Shown here: positions 48,769-59,955 of the stretch, one piece after another | Numbering within the stretch: the first letter of the stretch is position 1 | How the letters are laid out: each line of letters opens with the position of its first letter | NCBI RefSeq assembly: GCF_034387475.1 | Contig: NZ_JAXCIL010000004.1 | Location: forward strand, 11,920-75,919 | DNA length: 64,000 bases | Direction of reading: 5' to 3' | Origin: Pseudomonas sp. Teo4 | GTDB lineage: Bacteria > Pseudomonadota > Gammaproteobacteria > Pseudomonadales > Pseudomonadaceae | Notes under the pieces: generated by a model | The model's database searches: none | What the model saw: the letters and a program-made list of their open reading frames with translations, nothing else | What the model was told of the DNA's origin: nothing | Position numbers and translations under genes: made by a program

Positions 48769-49950
48769 ATGACCCGTATCGGAACCCCATTGTCGCCCAC
48801 CGCGACCCGTGTACTGCTCTGCGGCTGTGGCGAGCTGGGCAAGGAAGTGGTGATCGAGCTGCAGCGCCTGGGCGTCGAAGTGATCGCCGTGGACCGCTAC
48901 GCCAATGCTCCGGCCATGCAGGTGGCGCACCGCAGCCATGTGGTCAACATGCTCGATGGCGTTGCCCTGCGTGCAGTGATCGAGGCCGAGAAGCCGCACT
49001 ACATCGTTCCTGAGATCGAAGCCATCGCCACCGCGACCCTGGTCGAACTGGAAAGCGAAGGCTTCAACGTGGTGCCGACCGCCCGCGCCACCCAGCTGAC
49101 CATGAACCGTGAAGGCATCCGCCGCCTGGCTGCCGAAGAGCTGGACCTGCCGACCTCGCCCTATCACTTCGCCGATACCTTCGAAGACTACGCCAAGGCC
49201 GTGGCCGACCTGGGCTACCCGTGCGTGGTCAAGCCGGTGATGAGTTCGTCGGGCAAGGGCCAGAGCCTGCTGCGTAGCGATGCCGACCTGCAGAAGGCCT
49301 GGGACTACGCCCAGGAAGGCGGCCGTGCTGGCAAGGGCCGGGTGATCATCGAAGGCTTCATCGATTTCGATTACGAAATCACCCTGCTGACCGTGCGCCA
49401 CGTGGGTGGCACCAGCTACCTCGAGCCGGTCGGCCATCGTCAGGAGAAAGGCGACTACCAGGAGTCCTGGCAGCCACAGGTCATGAGCCCGAAGGCGCTC
49501 GCCGAATCGCAGCGGGTGGCCAAGGCAATCACCGACGCCCTGGGCGGCCGTGGGCTGTTCGGTGTGGAACTGTTCGTCAAAGGCGACCAGGTGTGGTTCA
49601 GCGAAGTGTCGCCACGCCCGCACGACACCGGCCTGGTGACCCTGATTTCCCAGGACTTGTCGCAGTTCGCCCTGCACGCCCGCGCCATTCTTGGCCTGCC
49701 GATTCCGGTGGTGCGCCAGTTCGGCCCGTCGGCCTCGGCGGTGATCCTGCCTGAAGGCCAGTCGCAGCAGACCAGTTTCGCCAACCTTGGCGCTGCGTTG
49801 AGTGAGCCGGACACTGCGATCCGCCTGTTCGGCAAGCCGGAAATCAACGGTACCCGCCGCATGGGCGTGTGCCTGGCGCGTGACGAGTCGGTCGAAGCGG
49901 CGCGGGCCAAGGCGACCCGCGCTTCGCAGGCGGTGAAGGTCGAGTTCTGA
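48769..49950 (+). CDS. purT: Phosphoribosylglycinamide formyltransferase 2 (formate-dependent)
   Basis: Makes FGAR from GAR, formate and ATP, an alternative to PurN. The 393 residues have an ATP-grasp fold: N-terminal domain [23 protein letters not shown]-binding [18 protein letters not shown], the loop [17 protein letters not shown], and the metal-binding [14 protein letters not shown] [18 protein letters not shown]. Complete length. Convergent with the MFS gene. Confidence 0.96.
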   Translation: MTRIGTPLSPTATRVLLCGCGELGKEVVIELQRLGVEVIAVDRYANAPAMQVAHRSHVVNMLDGVALRAVIEAEKPHYIVPEIEAIATATLVELESEGFNVVPTARATQLTMNREGIRRLAAEELDLPTSPYHFADTFEDYAKAVADLGYPCVVKPVMSSSGKGQSLLRSDADLQKAWDYAQEGGRAGKGRVIIEGFIDFDYEITLLTVRHVGGTSYLEPVGHRQEKGDYQESWQPQVMSPKALAESQRVAKAITDALGGRGLFGVELFVKGDQVWFSEVSPRPHDTGLVTLISQDLSQFALHARAILGLPIPVVRQFGPSASAVILPEGQSQQTSFANLGAALSEPDTAIRLFGKPEINGTRRMGVCLARDESVEAARAKATRASQAVKVEF

Positions 49951-49978
49951 TCAGATAGGGGGCTGCTCTGCAGCCCTT

Positions 49979-50065
49979 TCGCAGGCTACGCCAGCTCCCA
50001 CAAATCCAGTCATTGGGGGTGGTCCAAGTCATCCTTGAACCGTGGGAGCTGGCGTCAGCCTGCGA
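49979..50065. repeat. REP-like inverted pair, GCAGGCTACGCCAGCTCC family
   Basis: TCGCAGGCTACGCCAGCTCC and its near complement (GGAGCTGGCGTCAGCCTGCGA) flank about 48 bp between convergent purT and MFS genes. Sequence differs from the two other REP families here. Confidence 0.75.
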
Positions 50066-50066
50066 T

Positions 50067-50090
50067 GGGCCGCAAAGCGGCCCCATTTTC
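50067..50090. terminator. Probable bidirectional terminator hairpin
   Basis: GGGCCGC-AAA-GCGGCCC is followed by ATTTTC on the plus strand, beside the MFS stop codon. It may end transcription from purT. Confidence 0.5.
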
Positions 50091-51392
50091 TCAAAGTTGC
50101 GTGTCTCGGGTCTCTTTCAGGCACAGCACAGCAATCAAGCTGATCACCGCCGCCACCGACACATACCCGCCGACCCAGCTCAACCCGCCCATGCTCACCA
50201 GTTTCTGAGCAAAGAACGGCGCCGCCGAAGCCCCCACGATACCGCCCAGGTTGTACGCCGCCGATGCGCCGGTATAGCGTACGTGGGTCGGGAACAGCTC
50301 TGGTAGCAGCGCACCCATCGGGGCGAAGGTCACGCCCATCAGGAACAGCTCGATGGCCAGGAACAACGCCACGCCCGTGGTCGAACCCGAGGTCAGCAAT
50401 GGTTCCATGGTAAAGCCCGACGCCACCGCCAGCAGGCCACCGACGATCAGCACCGGCTTGCGCCCGTAGCGGTCGCTGAGCCAGGCCGACAGTGGCGTGG
50501 CCAGGGCCATGAAGACCACGGCGAAGCACAGCATGCCGAGGAAGGTTTCACGGCTGTAGCCCAAGGTCGAAACCCCATAGCTGAGCGAGAACACCGTGGA
50601 GATGTAGAACAGCGCATAGCACACCACCATGGCGGCAGCGCCCAGCAGGGTGGGCAGCCAATACTTGGCGAACAGGTCGACCACCGGCATCTTCACCCGC
50701 TCGTGGCGTTCAACCGCCTTGGCGAATACCGGGCTTTCCTCCAACTTCAGGCGCACATACAGGCCCACGAGGACCAGCGCGGCGCTGAGCAGGAATGGAA
50801 TGCGCCAGCCCCACTCGCGGAACTGCTCGTCACTGAGGACCAGGGCCAGGGTCAGGAACAGCCCGTTGGCAGCCAGGAAGCCGATCGAAGGGCCCAGTTG
50901 CGGGAACATGCCGAACCAGGCGCGTTTGCCTTGCGGCGCGTTCTCGGTGGCCAGCAGTGCTGCACCGCCCCATTCACCGCCCAGGCCAAGGCCTTGGCCG
51001 AAGCGCAGCAGGCACAGCAGGACAGGTGCCCAGACACCGATGCTGTCGTAGCCGGGCAGCACGCCGATCAGCGTGGTGGACGCCCCCATCAGCAGCAACG
51101 ACGCAACCAGGGTCGACTTGCGCCCGATGCGGTCGCCGAAATGGCCGAACAGTGCCGAACCCAAAGGGCGGGCGAGGAAGGCAATGCCGAAGGTCAGGAA
51201 CGCCGCCAACATCTGTGCGGTACCGGAACCGGACGGGAAGAACACTGGGCCGATCACCAAGGCGGCGGCGGTGGCGTAAACGTAGAAGTCATAGAATTCG
51301 ATGGCGGTGCCGATGAAGCTGGCGGTGGCCACCCGTGCCGGTGAGTTGACCGGCGCGGCGGGCGCTTCGGCATAAGTGCTGCTGGTTGTCAT
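50091..51392 (-). CDS. MHS-family MFS transporter (metabolite:H+ symporter)
   Basis: Inner-membrane proton symporter related to ProP, KgtP and ShiA; the substrate is unknown. The 433 residues have twelve spans. The N-terminal ATASFIGTAIEFYDFYVYAT and LARPLGSALFGHFGDRIGRK between spans 2 and 3 are the family markers, and FSDRYGRKPVLI-like LSDRYGRKPVLIVGG recurs in the second half. Start at 51392 gives a normal short cytoplasmic tail. Confidence 0.9.
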   Translation of the reverse strand: MTTSSTYAEAPAAPVNSPARVATASFIGTAIEFYDFYVYATAAALVIGPVFFPSGSGTAQMLAAFLTFGIAFLARPLGSALFGHFGDRIGRKSTLVASLLLMGASTTLIGVLPGYDSIGVWAPVLLCLLRFGQGLGLGGEWGGAALLATENAPQGKRAWFGMFPQLGPSIGFLAANGLFLTLALVLSDEQFREWGWRIPFLLSAALVLVGLYVRLKLEESPVFAKAVERHERVKMPVVDLFAKYWLPTLLGAAAMVVCYALFYISTVFSLSYGVSTLGYSRETFLGMLCFAVVFMALATPLSAWLSDRYGRKPVLIVGGLLAVASGFTMEPLLTSGSTTGVALFLAIELFLMGVTFAPMGALLPELFPTHVRYTGASAAYNLGGIVGASAAPFFAQKLVSMGGLSWVGGYVSVAAVISLIAVLCLKETRDTQL

Positions 51393-51669
51393 TAAGTAGG
51401 TCCCTAACAGTCTGGTCTTGCTCCATGGCCTTGGCCCGCGAGGGCGCGCACTCGACAGCAAAGGGCAGGCACGGTTTCGCGGACGCCGGAGCGTATTGTT
51501 GTGGTCGCCCGACTGACGGCAGCCCAAGGGGGATAGGGGCGGGAGCGGGCACTGTTCGGGGTGTTGAAGCAGGACCGCGGGGCGTGTCAGTGGAGCGGAC
51601 TGGCCGTGTGGCGCCGGGTGCGGGTAGCAGGCGGGACGGCGGGGCTGGGTAAGCGTGACCCGAGTATAG

Positions 51670-52875
51670 CTATCGGGTCACGGTCCACACCAGTACCTTG
51701 CTGGCGCAATTGTCCTCTGTTTCGAGGATTTCCAGGCGATAGCGGCCGATCTTCAGGCAAACGGCGCTTTCCGGGATGCTTTCCAGGGCTTCGGTGACCA
51801 GCCCGTTGAGGGTTTTCGGGCCACCGTCACAGGGCAGGTGCCAACCCAGGCTGCGGTTGATTTCACGCAGCGAGGCGGTGCCTTCGATGACGAAGCTGCC
51901 ATCGGGCTGTGGGTGTACGTGGGGGTTGTCCAGGCTGTGCTCGTCTTCGAACTCGCCGACGATCTCTTCGAGGATGTCTTCGAGGGTGACGATGCCCAGT
52001 ACTTCACCATACTCGTCCACCACCACGCCCAGGCGTCGTTGCTGCTTGTGGAAGTTCAGCAGTTGCAGCTGCAGCGGGGTGCTTTCCGGGACGAAGTAGG
52101 GCTCGTAGCAGGCGCTGTGCAGCTTCTCCAGGGTCAGCTCGGCCTTTGGCAACAGATGGCTGATCAGCTTGGTGTTGAGGATGGCCTCTACCTGGTTGAT
52201 ATCGCTGTGGTAGACCGGCAGGCGCGTATGGCGGCTGACGATCAGTTGCTCGATGATGCGCTCGATAGGGTCGTCGAGGTTGATGCCGTCCACTTCATTG
52301 CGTGGCACCAGGATGTCGTTGACGGTGATTTTGTCCAACGACTGCAACCCCTCCAACAGACCATGGTGGGTGGTTTCCGCCAGTTCGTCCTCGTCGAAGT
52401 CGTCGCTTTCCTGAGGGTGCAGGGCCACCGCCGTGGGTTGTGCACGGAACGGGCGCAATATCAGCTTGGCGCAGCCATCGAGCAGGCAGGCCGGTGGTTG
52501 CAGCAAGGCGAGCGGGAACTTGAGCAGGCTGGCACCGAGGCTGGCGAAGGCTTGCGGGTTGCGTCGGGCGATTCGCCGAGGCAGGAATTCAGCGAACACC
52601 AGCAAGGCCAGGGTGGCACCCAGGCCCGCCAACCAGAAGCCGTGCTCACCGTTGTAGCGTTGGCCGATGAGGCATGCCAGGCCCAGCACCAGCAACTTGC
52701 CCAGGCTGGCGCATAACACCAGGGCCTGGGCCGGCAAGACCGGTTGGCCATCTTCGCCCTGGCGCAACGTGCCGTTGAGCATGACGCGGGCAGCATCCAC
52801 GGCGCTGAACAACGCCGACCACAGTAGTGCCAGTGCCAGGGTGCCGAGAAGCGGGGCGTACGGCAGGGTGTCCAT
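51670..52875 (-). CDS. CNNM/CorC-type membrane protein with CBS pair
   Basis: Likely magnesium/cobalt-related transporter or regulator (DUF21-CBS-CorC_HlyC, often called hemolysin-like). The 401 residues have an N-terminal DUF21 region with four spans (LLWSALFSAVDAARVML), a CBS pair from about residue 190 (ITVNDILVPRNEVDGINLDD and ILNTKLISHL), and a C-terminal CorC_HlyC domain with VVDEYGEVLGIVTLEDILEE IVGEF. It starts 9 bp after the ccsA-like gene and is likely cotranscribed. The 277-bp upstream side to the MFS gene (51393-51669) holds nothing I can name. Confidence 0.9.
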   Translation of the reverse strand: MDTLPYAPLLGTLALALLWSALFSAVDAARVMLNGTLRQGEDGQPVLPAQALVLCASLGKLLVLGLACLIGQRYNGEHGFWLAGLGATLALLVFAEFLPRRIARRNPQAFASLGASLLKFPLALLQPPACLLDGCAKLILRPFRAQPTAVALHPQESDDFDEDELAETTHHGLLEGLQSLDKITVNDILVPRNEVDGINLDDPIERIIEQLIVSRHTRLPVYHSDINQVEAILNTKLISHLLPKAELTLEKLHSACYEPYFVPESTPLQLQLLNFHKQQRRLGVVVDEYGEVLGIVTLEDILEEIVGEFEDEHSLDNPHVHPQPDGSFVIEGTASLREINRSLGWHLPCDGGPKTLNGLVTEALESIPESAVCLKIGRYRLEILETEDNCASKVLVWTVTR

Positions 52876-52884
52876 GGGCGGCCG

Positions 52885-53694
52885 TCAGATATGCAGGATG
52901 AATTCGCGAACCAGCTTGCTGCCGAAATAGGCCAGCATCAGCAGGCAGAAACCGGCCAGTGTCCAGCGGATCGCCTTGTGGCCACGCCAGCCCAGACGGG
53001 TTCGGCCCCACAGCAGCACACTGAACACCACCCAGGCGACACAGGCCAGCAGCGTCTTGTGGACCAGGTGCTGGGCGAACAGGTTCTCAAGGAACAGCCA
53101 GCCGGAAATCAGCGATAGCGACAGCAGGCCCCAGCCAGCCCAGAGGAAGCCGAACAACAGGCTTTCCATGGTCTGCAGGGGCGGGAAGTTGCGGATCAAC
53201 CCGGACGGGTGCTTGTGCTTGAGCTGACGGTCCTGCAGCAACAGCAGCAGTGACTGGAACACCGCGATGGTGAACAGGCCGTAGGCAAGGATCGACAGCA
53301 GGATATGCGCCAGGATGCCCGGCTCCTCGTTGATCAGCGGCACGGTGCCAGGAGGCGCGAACTGGGCCAGCAACGCAGTGACCGCACCGAGCGGGAACAG
53401 CAGCACCAGCAGGTTTTCCACCGGAATGCGCAGGCAGGCCAGCAAGGTCAGGGTAATGACGGCCACGGCGATCAGGCTGGCAGCGCTGAAGAAATCGAGG
53501 CTCAGGCCCAGCGGGGTGATCAGCTGGAAGAACAGGGCTCCGCCCTGGGCGACCACCGCGAGGGCGCCAAGCAGCCCAAGCAGCCGTTTGTCGGCTTTGC
53601 GGCCCTGAGCCAGGTGCAAGCTCTGGTAAACGGTCGCTGCTATATAAAGGCCGGCGGCGATCAGGTTGGGGATGAGGCTGGGTGAGGAGACCAT
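52885..53694 (-). CDS. Cytochrome c assembly (CcsA/YpjD)-family membrane protein
   Basis: Polytopic inner-membrane protein of the CcsA/CcmC-like family, 269 residues and about eight spans. The tryptophan-rich motif is LFGFLWAGWGLLSLSLISGW and the downstream HKTLLACVAWVVF carries a conserved His. Unlike true CcmC proteins it is a small family member found beside ffh in pseudomonads; whether it handles haem is not known. Start at 53694 is the first good ATG after a shared start of a longer frame. Confidence 0.85.
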   Translation of the reverse strand: MVSSPSLIPNLIAAGLYIAATVYQSLHLAQGRKADKRLLGLLGALAVVAQGGALFFQLITPLGLSLDFFSAASLIAVAVITLTLLACLRIPVENLLVLLFPLGAVTALLAQFAPPGTVPLINEEPGILAHILLSILAYGLFTIAVFQSLLLLLQDRQLKHKHPSGLIRNFPPLQTMESLLFGFLWAGWGLLSLSLISGWLFLENLFAQHLVHKTLLACVAWVVFSVLLWGRTRLGWRGHKAIRWTLAGFCLLMLAYFGSKLVREFILHI

Positions 53695-53772
53695 AAGTCC
53701 TGGTTGGCAAGCCCTAAAGAGACGGAGTTTGGCATAGATCGCCTTTGGCAAGGAAGACCGGGTGACGGTGTT

Positions 53773-53827
53773 GGCCCTTTAGCGGGTACATCTGCCCGGT
53801 GGAGCCGGGTTTACCCGCGAAATGGCC
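53773..53827. repeat. Degenerate REP pair
   Basis: GGCCCTTTAGCGGGTACATC and GCCGGGTTTACCCGCGAAATGGCC are divergent inverted copies of the GCGGGTAAACCCGC family, in the gap before ffh. Confidence 0.65.
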
Positions 53828-53888
53828 GGAGAGACCACCGAATATCCAGCGGGCCTGCAGCAAGGTGTGCGCCGCCGCCGCACTTCGC

Positions 53889-53894
53889 TATAAT
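53889..53894 (+). promoter_or_regulatory. Probable ffh promoter -10 element
   Basis: A perfect TATAAT lies 86 bp before the ffh start codon. No good -35 (GTGTGCG at the right distance) is present. Confidence 0.5.
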
Positions 53895-53979
53895 CGCCGC
53901 CTTGCTGTGTCCGGGGTGTGTGCATTTCCCCCAGGGCGCCTGACAAATCTCGGCTTTTACTGGGCCTGAAAGGATCACC

Positions 53980-55356
<1,377 letters not shown>

Positions 55357-55370
55357 CCCCTATTTTGGAC

Positions 55371-55420
55371 GCCTGCCTTATTTAGAGGCAGGTGCCCGAA
55401 ACCCCCGCTTCGGCGGGGCA
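55371..55420 (+). other. Two hairpins after ffh
   Basis: CCTGCCT-N7-AGGCAGG (55372-55392) and CCCCGC-TTCG-GCGGGG (55405-55420) lie just past the ffh stop. Neither has a T-tract, so termination may depend on Rho, if it occurs here. Confidence 0.5.
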
Positions 55421-55489
55421 ACGGCCACAAAATCAGTGGCTTAACCGGCAGATCTGGACGGTAAGGCAGGGCCTTGCCGAAAAAGGCAT

Positions 55490-55520
55490 TTGCAAATGTC
55501 CGTGTATTCCCCGAGAATAT
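55490..55520 (+). promoter_or_regulatory. Possible rpsP operon promoter
   Basis: TTGCAA (55490-55495) is followed 17 bp later by GAGAAT/GAATAT (around 55513-55520), 73 bp before rpsP. The -10 is imperfect. Confidence 0.4.
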
Positions 55521-55592
55521 GCGGCCTTTTGGGCACCCGTGTGCCTATTTGGCATTCAGATTTGCAGCACCGACTATAGGAACGATGTTCAC

Positions 55593-55844
55593 ATGGTAAC
55601 CATTCGTCTTGCCCGTGGCGGCTCGAAAAAGCGCCCATTCTACCACCTGACCGTAACCAACTCGCGTAACGCCCGTGACGGCCGTTTCGTTGAGCGCGTT
55701 GGCTTCTTCAACCCGATCGCATCGGGCGCCGAAGTCAAGCTGTCGGTCAACCAAGAGCGCGTCACCTACTGGCTGAGCCAGGGCGCACAGCCGTCTGAGC
55801 GCGTTGCTCAGCTGCTGAAGGACGCTGCCAAGGCCGCTGCCTAA
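55593..55844 (+). CDS. rpsP: Ribosomal protein S16
   Basis: Small-subunit assembly protein, 83 residues. [20 protein letters not shown] is the conserved N-terminus. First gene of the rpsP-rimM-trmD-rplS operon; ATG 55593 chosen because the longer open frame upstream lacks homology. Confidence 0.98.
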   Translation: MVTIRLARGGSKKRPFYHLTVTNSRNARDGRFVERVGFFNPIASGAEVKLSVNQERVTYWLSQGAQPSERVAQLLKDAAKAAA

Positions 55845-55849
55845 GTAAT

Positions 55850-56386
55850 ATGAACGCGACGCCAGAAAAGGCTGACGACCTCATCGTCGTTGGCAAGATT
55901 TTTTCGGTTCACGGCGTTCGCGGCGAGGTGAAGGTGTATTCCTTTACCGATCCGATTGAAAACCTGTTGGATTATCCACGCTGGACGCTTCGGCACGAAG
56001 GCAAGGTAAAGCAGGTCGAGCTGGTCAGCGGTCGTGGCTCCCAAAAGGGCCTGGTCGTGAAACTGAAAGGCCTCGATGATCGCGATGAAGCTCGTCTTCT
56101 GAGCGGCCACGAAATCTGCATTGCGCGGAGCCTTTTGCCCAACCTGGCCGCAGACGAGTACTACTGGTACCAGCTGCAGGGCCTGAAGGTCATCAACCAG
56201 GACGAACAACTGTTCGGCAAGGTCGATCACCTGTTGGAGACCGGTGCGAACGATGTAATGGTGGTCAAGCCCTGCGCAGGCAGCCTGGATGATCGCGAGC
56301 GTCTGTTGCCCTATACGGCGCAATGCGTGCTCAACGTCGACCTGGAAGCAGGCGTGATGCGGGTTGAGTGGGACGCGGACTTCTAA
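55850..56386 (+). CDS. rimM: 16S rRNA processing protein RimM
   Basis: Assists 30S head maturation by binding S19. The 178 residues have the N-terminal RimM barrel with VVGKIFSVHGVRGEVKVYSF and a C-terminal PRC barrel (DEYYWYQLQGLKVINQDEQL). It starts 5 bp after rpsP, probably by translational coupling, as no strong ribosome site is visible. Confidence 0.97.
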   Translation: MNATPEKADDLIVVGKIFSVHGVRGEVKVYSFTDPIENLLDYPRWTLRHEGKVKQVELVSGRGSQKGLVVKLKGLDDRDEARLLSGHEICIARSLLPNLAADEYYWYQLQGLKVINQDEQLFGKVDHLLETGANDVMVVKPCAGSLDDRERLLPYTAQCVLNVDLEAGVMRVEWDADF

Positions 56387-56389
56387 ACG

Positions 56390-57142
56390 ATGGGTAACCT
56401 TCGCGTAGACGTCATCACGTTGTTCCCCGAGATGTTCTCGGCCATCACTGAGTACGGCATTACCAGCCGCGCGGTGAAACAGGGGTTGCTTCAGGTGACT
56501 TGCTGGAACCCGCGGGACTACACCACAGATCGTCACCATACGGTGGATGATCGGCCGTTTGGCGGTGGTCCGGGCATGGTGATGAAAATCAAGCCTCTGG
56601 AAGACGCCCTGGTTAGCGCCAGGCAAGCGACCGGAGCATCGGCAAAGGTGATCTACCTTTCGCCGCAAGGCCGCAAGCTGACTCAGCAAGCGGTCAAAGG
56701 CCTGGCCGAACAGGAATCGTTGATCCTGATCGCCGGTCGTTATGAAGGCATCGACGAGCGCTTTATCGAGGCTCATGTCGATGAGGAGTGGTCGATTGGT
56801 GACTATGTGCTTTCCGGTGGCGAGCTGCCGGCCATGGTACTGATCGATGCGGTTACGCGACTGCTGCCCGGAGCTTTAGGGCATGTGGACTCGGCGGAAG
56901 AAGATTCCTTCACCGACGGTCTGCTCGATTGCCCGCACTACACCCGACCTGAGGTGTATGCGGATCAGCGTGTTCCCGACGTGTTGCTAAGTGGCAACCA
57001 TGCACATATCCGGCGTTGGCGGATGAAGCAGTCCCTTGGTAGGACCTTCGAACGACGCGCCGATCTTCTGGAAAGTCGCTCGCTTTCTGGAGAAGAGAAG
57101 AAGCTGCTCGAGGAATATCTCCGCGAGCGGGACGATAGTTAA
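56390..57142 (+). CDS. trmD: tRNA (guanine-N1)-methyltransferase
   Basis: Methylates G37 of tRNAs, preventing frameshift errors. The 250 residues have the SPOUT knot fold: [40 protein letters not shown], the AdoMet-binding [20 protein letters not shown] and [20 protein letters not shown], then [20 protein letters not shown]. Starts 3 bp after rimM. Confidence 0.98.
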   Translation: MGNLRVDVITLFPEMFSAITEYGITSRAVKQGLLQVTCWNPRDYTTDRHHTVDDRPFGGGPGMVMKIKPLEDALVSARQATGASAKVIYLSPQGRKLTQQAVKGLAEQESLILIAGRYEGIDERFIEAHVDEEWSIGDYVLSGGELPAMVLIDAVTRLLPGALGHVDSAEEDSFTDGLLDCPHYTRPEVYADQRVPDVLLSGNHAHIRRWRMKQSLGRTFERRADLLESRSLSGEEKKLLEEYLRERDDS

Positions 57143-57184
57143 CGTATCGATGGTGGATCAAGTTATCCATCTTAGGAGCACAGC

Positions 57185-57535
57185 ATGACCAACAAGATCA
57201 TCCAGCAGCTCGAAGCAGAGCAGATGAGCAAGGAAATCCCGACCTTCGCACCAGGCGACACCGTTGTCGTACAGGTTAAAGTGAAGGAAGGTGAGCGTTC
57301 CCGTCTGCAGGCGTTCGAAGGCGTCGTTATCGCCAAGCGTAACCGCGGTCTGAACAGCGCCTTCACCGTGCGCAAGATCTCCAGCGGCGTTGGCGTAGAG
57401 CGTACCTTCCAGACCTACAGCCCACAGATCGACAGCCTGGCCGTGAAACGTCGTGGTGACGTGCGTAAAGCCAAGCTGTACTACCTGCGCGACCTGTCCG
57501 GCAAAGCCGCTCGCATCAAAGAAAAACTGTCCTGA
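57185..57535 (+). CDS. rplS: Ribosomal protein L19
   Basis: Large-subunit protein at the inter-subunit face, 116 residues. [20 protein letters not shown] and [20 protein letters not shown] are conserved. Last gene of the operon, followed by a terminator. AGGAG lies 6 bp before the start. Confidence 0.98.
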   Translation: MTNKIIQQLEAEQMSKEIPTFAPGDTVVVQVKVKEGERSRLQAFEGVVIAKRNRGLNSAFTVRKISSGVGVERTFQTYSPQIDSLAVKRRGDVRKAKLYYLRDLSGKAARIKEKLS

Positions 57536-57575
57536 GTGCAGTTTTTACGGGTGGCTTCGGCCACCCTGCGAGAAC

Positions 57576-57604
57576 AAAAAAGCAGCCTTCGGGCTGCTTT
57601 TTTT
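57576..57604 (+). terminator. Rho-independent terminator of the rpsP-rplS operon
   Basis: AGCAGCC-TTCG-GGCTGCT followed by TTTTTT, 46 bp after the rplS stop; a preceding A-tract makes it bidirectional. A second hairpin (GGGTGGC-TTCG-GCCACCC, around 57549-57566) precedes it. Confidence 0.92.
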
Positions 57605-57631
57605 GTGGGAGCGGGTTTACCCGCGAAGGGC
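57604..57631. repeat. Single REP, GCGGGTAAACCCGC family
   Basis: TGTGGGAGCGGGTTTACCCG and CGAAGGGC follow the terminator directly; no inverted partner is nearby. Confidence 0.8.
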
Positions 57632-57668
57632 ACACCCTGGCCCATCTTCCTTACGCTGTGAGTTACCC

Positions 57669-58079
57669 ATGACCACCCCTCGAGACCAGGAAATCCAACG
57701 CCGCACCGAACTGTCGGTGACCCGCGTGACCAAAGCCGTTTTCCCCAATACCACCAACCACCACAACACGCTGTTCGGCGGCACGGCCCTGGCCTGGATG
57801 GACGAAGTGTCGTTCATCGCCGCCACGCGTTTTTGTCGTTTGCCGCTGGTGACCGTGTCCACCGACCGGATCGACTTCAAGCACCCGATTCCTGCGGGTT
57901 CGATCGTCGAGTTGGTCGGCAGCGTGATCAAAGTGGGTAACACCAGCCTGCAGGTGCAGGTCGATGTGTTCGTCGAGAACATGTACCTCGATGGCCGTGA
58001 GCGCGCTATTCACGGCGTGTTCAGCTTTGTCGCCATCGACGAGGACAAGCGGCCGGTACCGGTGCTGCCTGAGGCCTGA
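57669..58079 (+). CDS. Acyl-CoA thioesterase (YciA-like hotdog)
   Basis: Hydrolyses acyl-CoA; the preferred chain length is unknown. The 136 residues are one hotdog domain with PNTTNHHNTLFGGTALAWMD (catalytic Asn/His region) and RIDFKHPIPAGSIVELVG. ATG 57669 gives the expected start; a longer frame covers rplS. It is convergent with the antiporter gene, with two bases between them. Confidence 0.9.
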   Translation: MTTPRDQEIQRRTELSVTRVTKAVFPNTTNHHNTLFGGTALAWMDEVSFIAATRFCRLPLVTVSTDRIDFKHPIPAGSIVELVGSVIKVGNTSLQVQVDVFVENMYLDGRERAIHGVFSFVAIDEDKRPVPVLPEA

Positions 58080-58081
58080 GT

Positions 58082-59887
58082 TCATTGGGCCGGTGCGGGC
58101 TCGATCAGGGCCACCAGGGTCCAGCCCGGTTGCGGAGCCGGTAGATTGTCGGGGCTGGCCACATGCACCCAGCCGTGTTCGTCACGGGCGAACAGCAGGT
58201 GTGCACGCTCGCCATGCAGTGCCTGATAGTCCTCCCAGTCGAACCCTTCGGTAAGGTTGGTGCTGTAGAGTTCTGCGCCCTGATGCAGGTGGTTGGCCAA
58301 CTGCAGGTAGGTCATCGGGCTTGTACCCAGCATATGCCCACGATGTTCTTCAGCGGCCCGATGTTTGTCGCTGCGCTGTTTTTCCAGTCCGCTGGCCAGC
58401 ACGAACAGGCGACCATGGCCGAAGTCATGGCGAAACCGTGCGCAGGCCAGGGCGTTGATCTCGCCGGCAGGCGACAGACCAAGCAAATGACCGAGGCCGA
58501 CCAGGTCCAGGTGCGCATCGGCATGTTGCGAGGCCGGGTTGCCGAAGTAGGTCGGCAGCCCCTCCATACGTGCGGCGCGGATGTTCTCCCAGCTCGAATC
58601 GGTCAGCAGCACCCGGCAGCCGATCTGTTGCAGGGCTTTGCCGATGGCGCGTGCCGGCTCGTTGGCACCGACGATGAGAAAGCCGCTCGGTGCCGGCTCA
58701 GCCACCTTGAGCAGGCGCGCCAGGGGCCTGGCCGTGGCGCTTTGCAGCACCACTGTGCCGATGATCACGGCAAATGTCAGCGGCACCAGCAGCAAGGCAT
58801 CCTGATGACCGGCTTCGTGCAGCCGAATGGCGAAAATCGCCGAAACTGCGGCAGCGACGATACCCCGTGGGGCAATCCAGGCCAGGAGTGCGCGTTCGCG
58901 CCAGTTCAGCGGTGAACCCAGGGTGGAGACGAACGCATTCAGCGGGCGTGCCACCAACTGAATGGCCAGTAGCAGTATCAGTACGACCGGGCCTAGGGCC
59001 AGTAGTGCGTGCAGGTCCAGGCGTGCGGCCAGCAGAATGAATAGCCCGGAAATCAGCAGCACGCTGAGGTTTTCCTTGAAGTGCAGAATCTGCCGGACAT
59101 CCACGCCAGGCATGTTGGCCAACCACATGCCCATCACCGTCACGGCCAGCAGCCCCGACTCGTGGACGATCTGGTTGGCGGCAATGAAAATGCCCAGTAC
59201 CGCCGCCAGCGAGGCCAGGTTATGCAGGTATTCCGGCAGCCACTGGGCACGCATGATCTGGCCCAGTATCCAGCCCCCGGCAGCGCCCAGCGCGCAACCG
59301 CAGAAAATGACCCCGGCGAAGGTCATCAGGCTCTGGCTCAGGCCGTCACCCTCGGCGCCGGCAATGATGAAGCTATAGACCACCACCGCCAGCAGCGCGC
59401 CAATCGGGTCAATGACGATGCCTTCCCAGCGCAGGATGTTGGCGATGGTCGCGTTGGGCCGCACGACCCGGAGCATGGGCACGATCACCGTGGGGCCGGT
59501 GACCAGGGTCAGGGCGCCGAACAGAATCGCCAGTGGCCAGTCGAAGCCCAGCAACCAATGGGTGGCGACAGCAATCACCGCCCAAGTGGTCAGCGCGCCG
59601 ATAGTTACCAGCCGGTGCACCACGCTGCCGATCTCCCGCCATTGCGACAGGTGCAGGGTCAGGCTGCCCTCGAACAGGATCAGTGACACCGCCAGTGAAA
59701 CCAACGGCATCAGCAGCGGCCCGAACAGCGCCTGCGGATCGAGCCAGCCCAGCACCGGCCCCGCGAGGATGCCGCACAGCAGCAGAAACAGGATGGCCGG
59801 CAGCTTCAGGCGCCAGGCCAGCCATTGGCAGGCGAGGGCGGCAGCGCCAATGCCGCCGAAGCTCAGGAGTATCTGCTGTTCGCTCAT
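58082..59887 (-). CDS. CPA1-type Na+/H+ antiporter with RCK/TrkA-N-like domain
   Basis: Predicted cation:proton antiporter. The 601 residues have an N-terminal transport domain with 12 or so spans (LPAILFLLLCGILAGPVLGW and DPIGALLAVVVYSF with the transport Asp) and a C-terminal soluble domain from about residue 400, beginning with a Rossmann-like strand (GFLIVGANEPARAIGKALQQ) that binds nucleotide in relatives. The ion preference (Na+ or K+) is unproven. Confidence 0.85.
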   Translation of the reverse strand: MSEQQILLSFGGIGAAALACQWLAWRLKLPAILFLLLCGILAGPVLGWLDPQALFGPLLMPLVSLAVSLILFEGSLTLHLSQWREIGSVVHRLVTIGALTTWAVIAVATHWLLGFDWPLAILFGALTLVTGPTVIVPMLRVVRPNATIANILRWEGIVIDPIGALLAVVVYSFIIAGAEGDGLSQSLMTFAGVIFCGCALGAAGGWILGQIMRAQWLPEYLHNLASLAAVLGIFIAANQIVHESGLLAVTVMGMWLANMPGVDVRQILHFKENLSVLLISGLFILLAARLDLHALLALGPVVLILLLAIQLVARPLNAFVSTLGSPLNWRERALLAWIAPRGIVAAAVSAIFAIRLHEAGHQDALLLVPLTFAVIIGTVVLQSATARPLARLLKVAEPAPSGFLIVGANEPARAIGKALQQIGCRVLLTDSSWENIRAARMEGLPTYFGNPASQHADAHLDLVGLGHLLGLSPAGEINALACARFRHDFGHGRLFVLASGLEKQRSDKHRAAEEHRGHMLGTSPMTYLQLANHLHQGAELYSTNLTEGFDWEDYQALHGERAHLLFARDEHGWVHVASPDNLPAPQPGWTLVALIEPAPAQ

Positions 59888-59955
59888 GCGGGCTCCCTAT
59901 GCCTGCGTTGTTATGAAAGACTAAGCGTCATTTCGTTCTTCGCCACCGAGTTTTC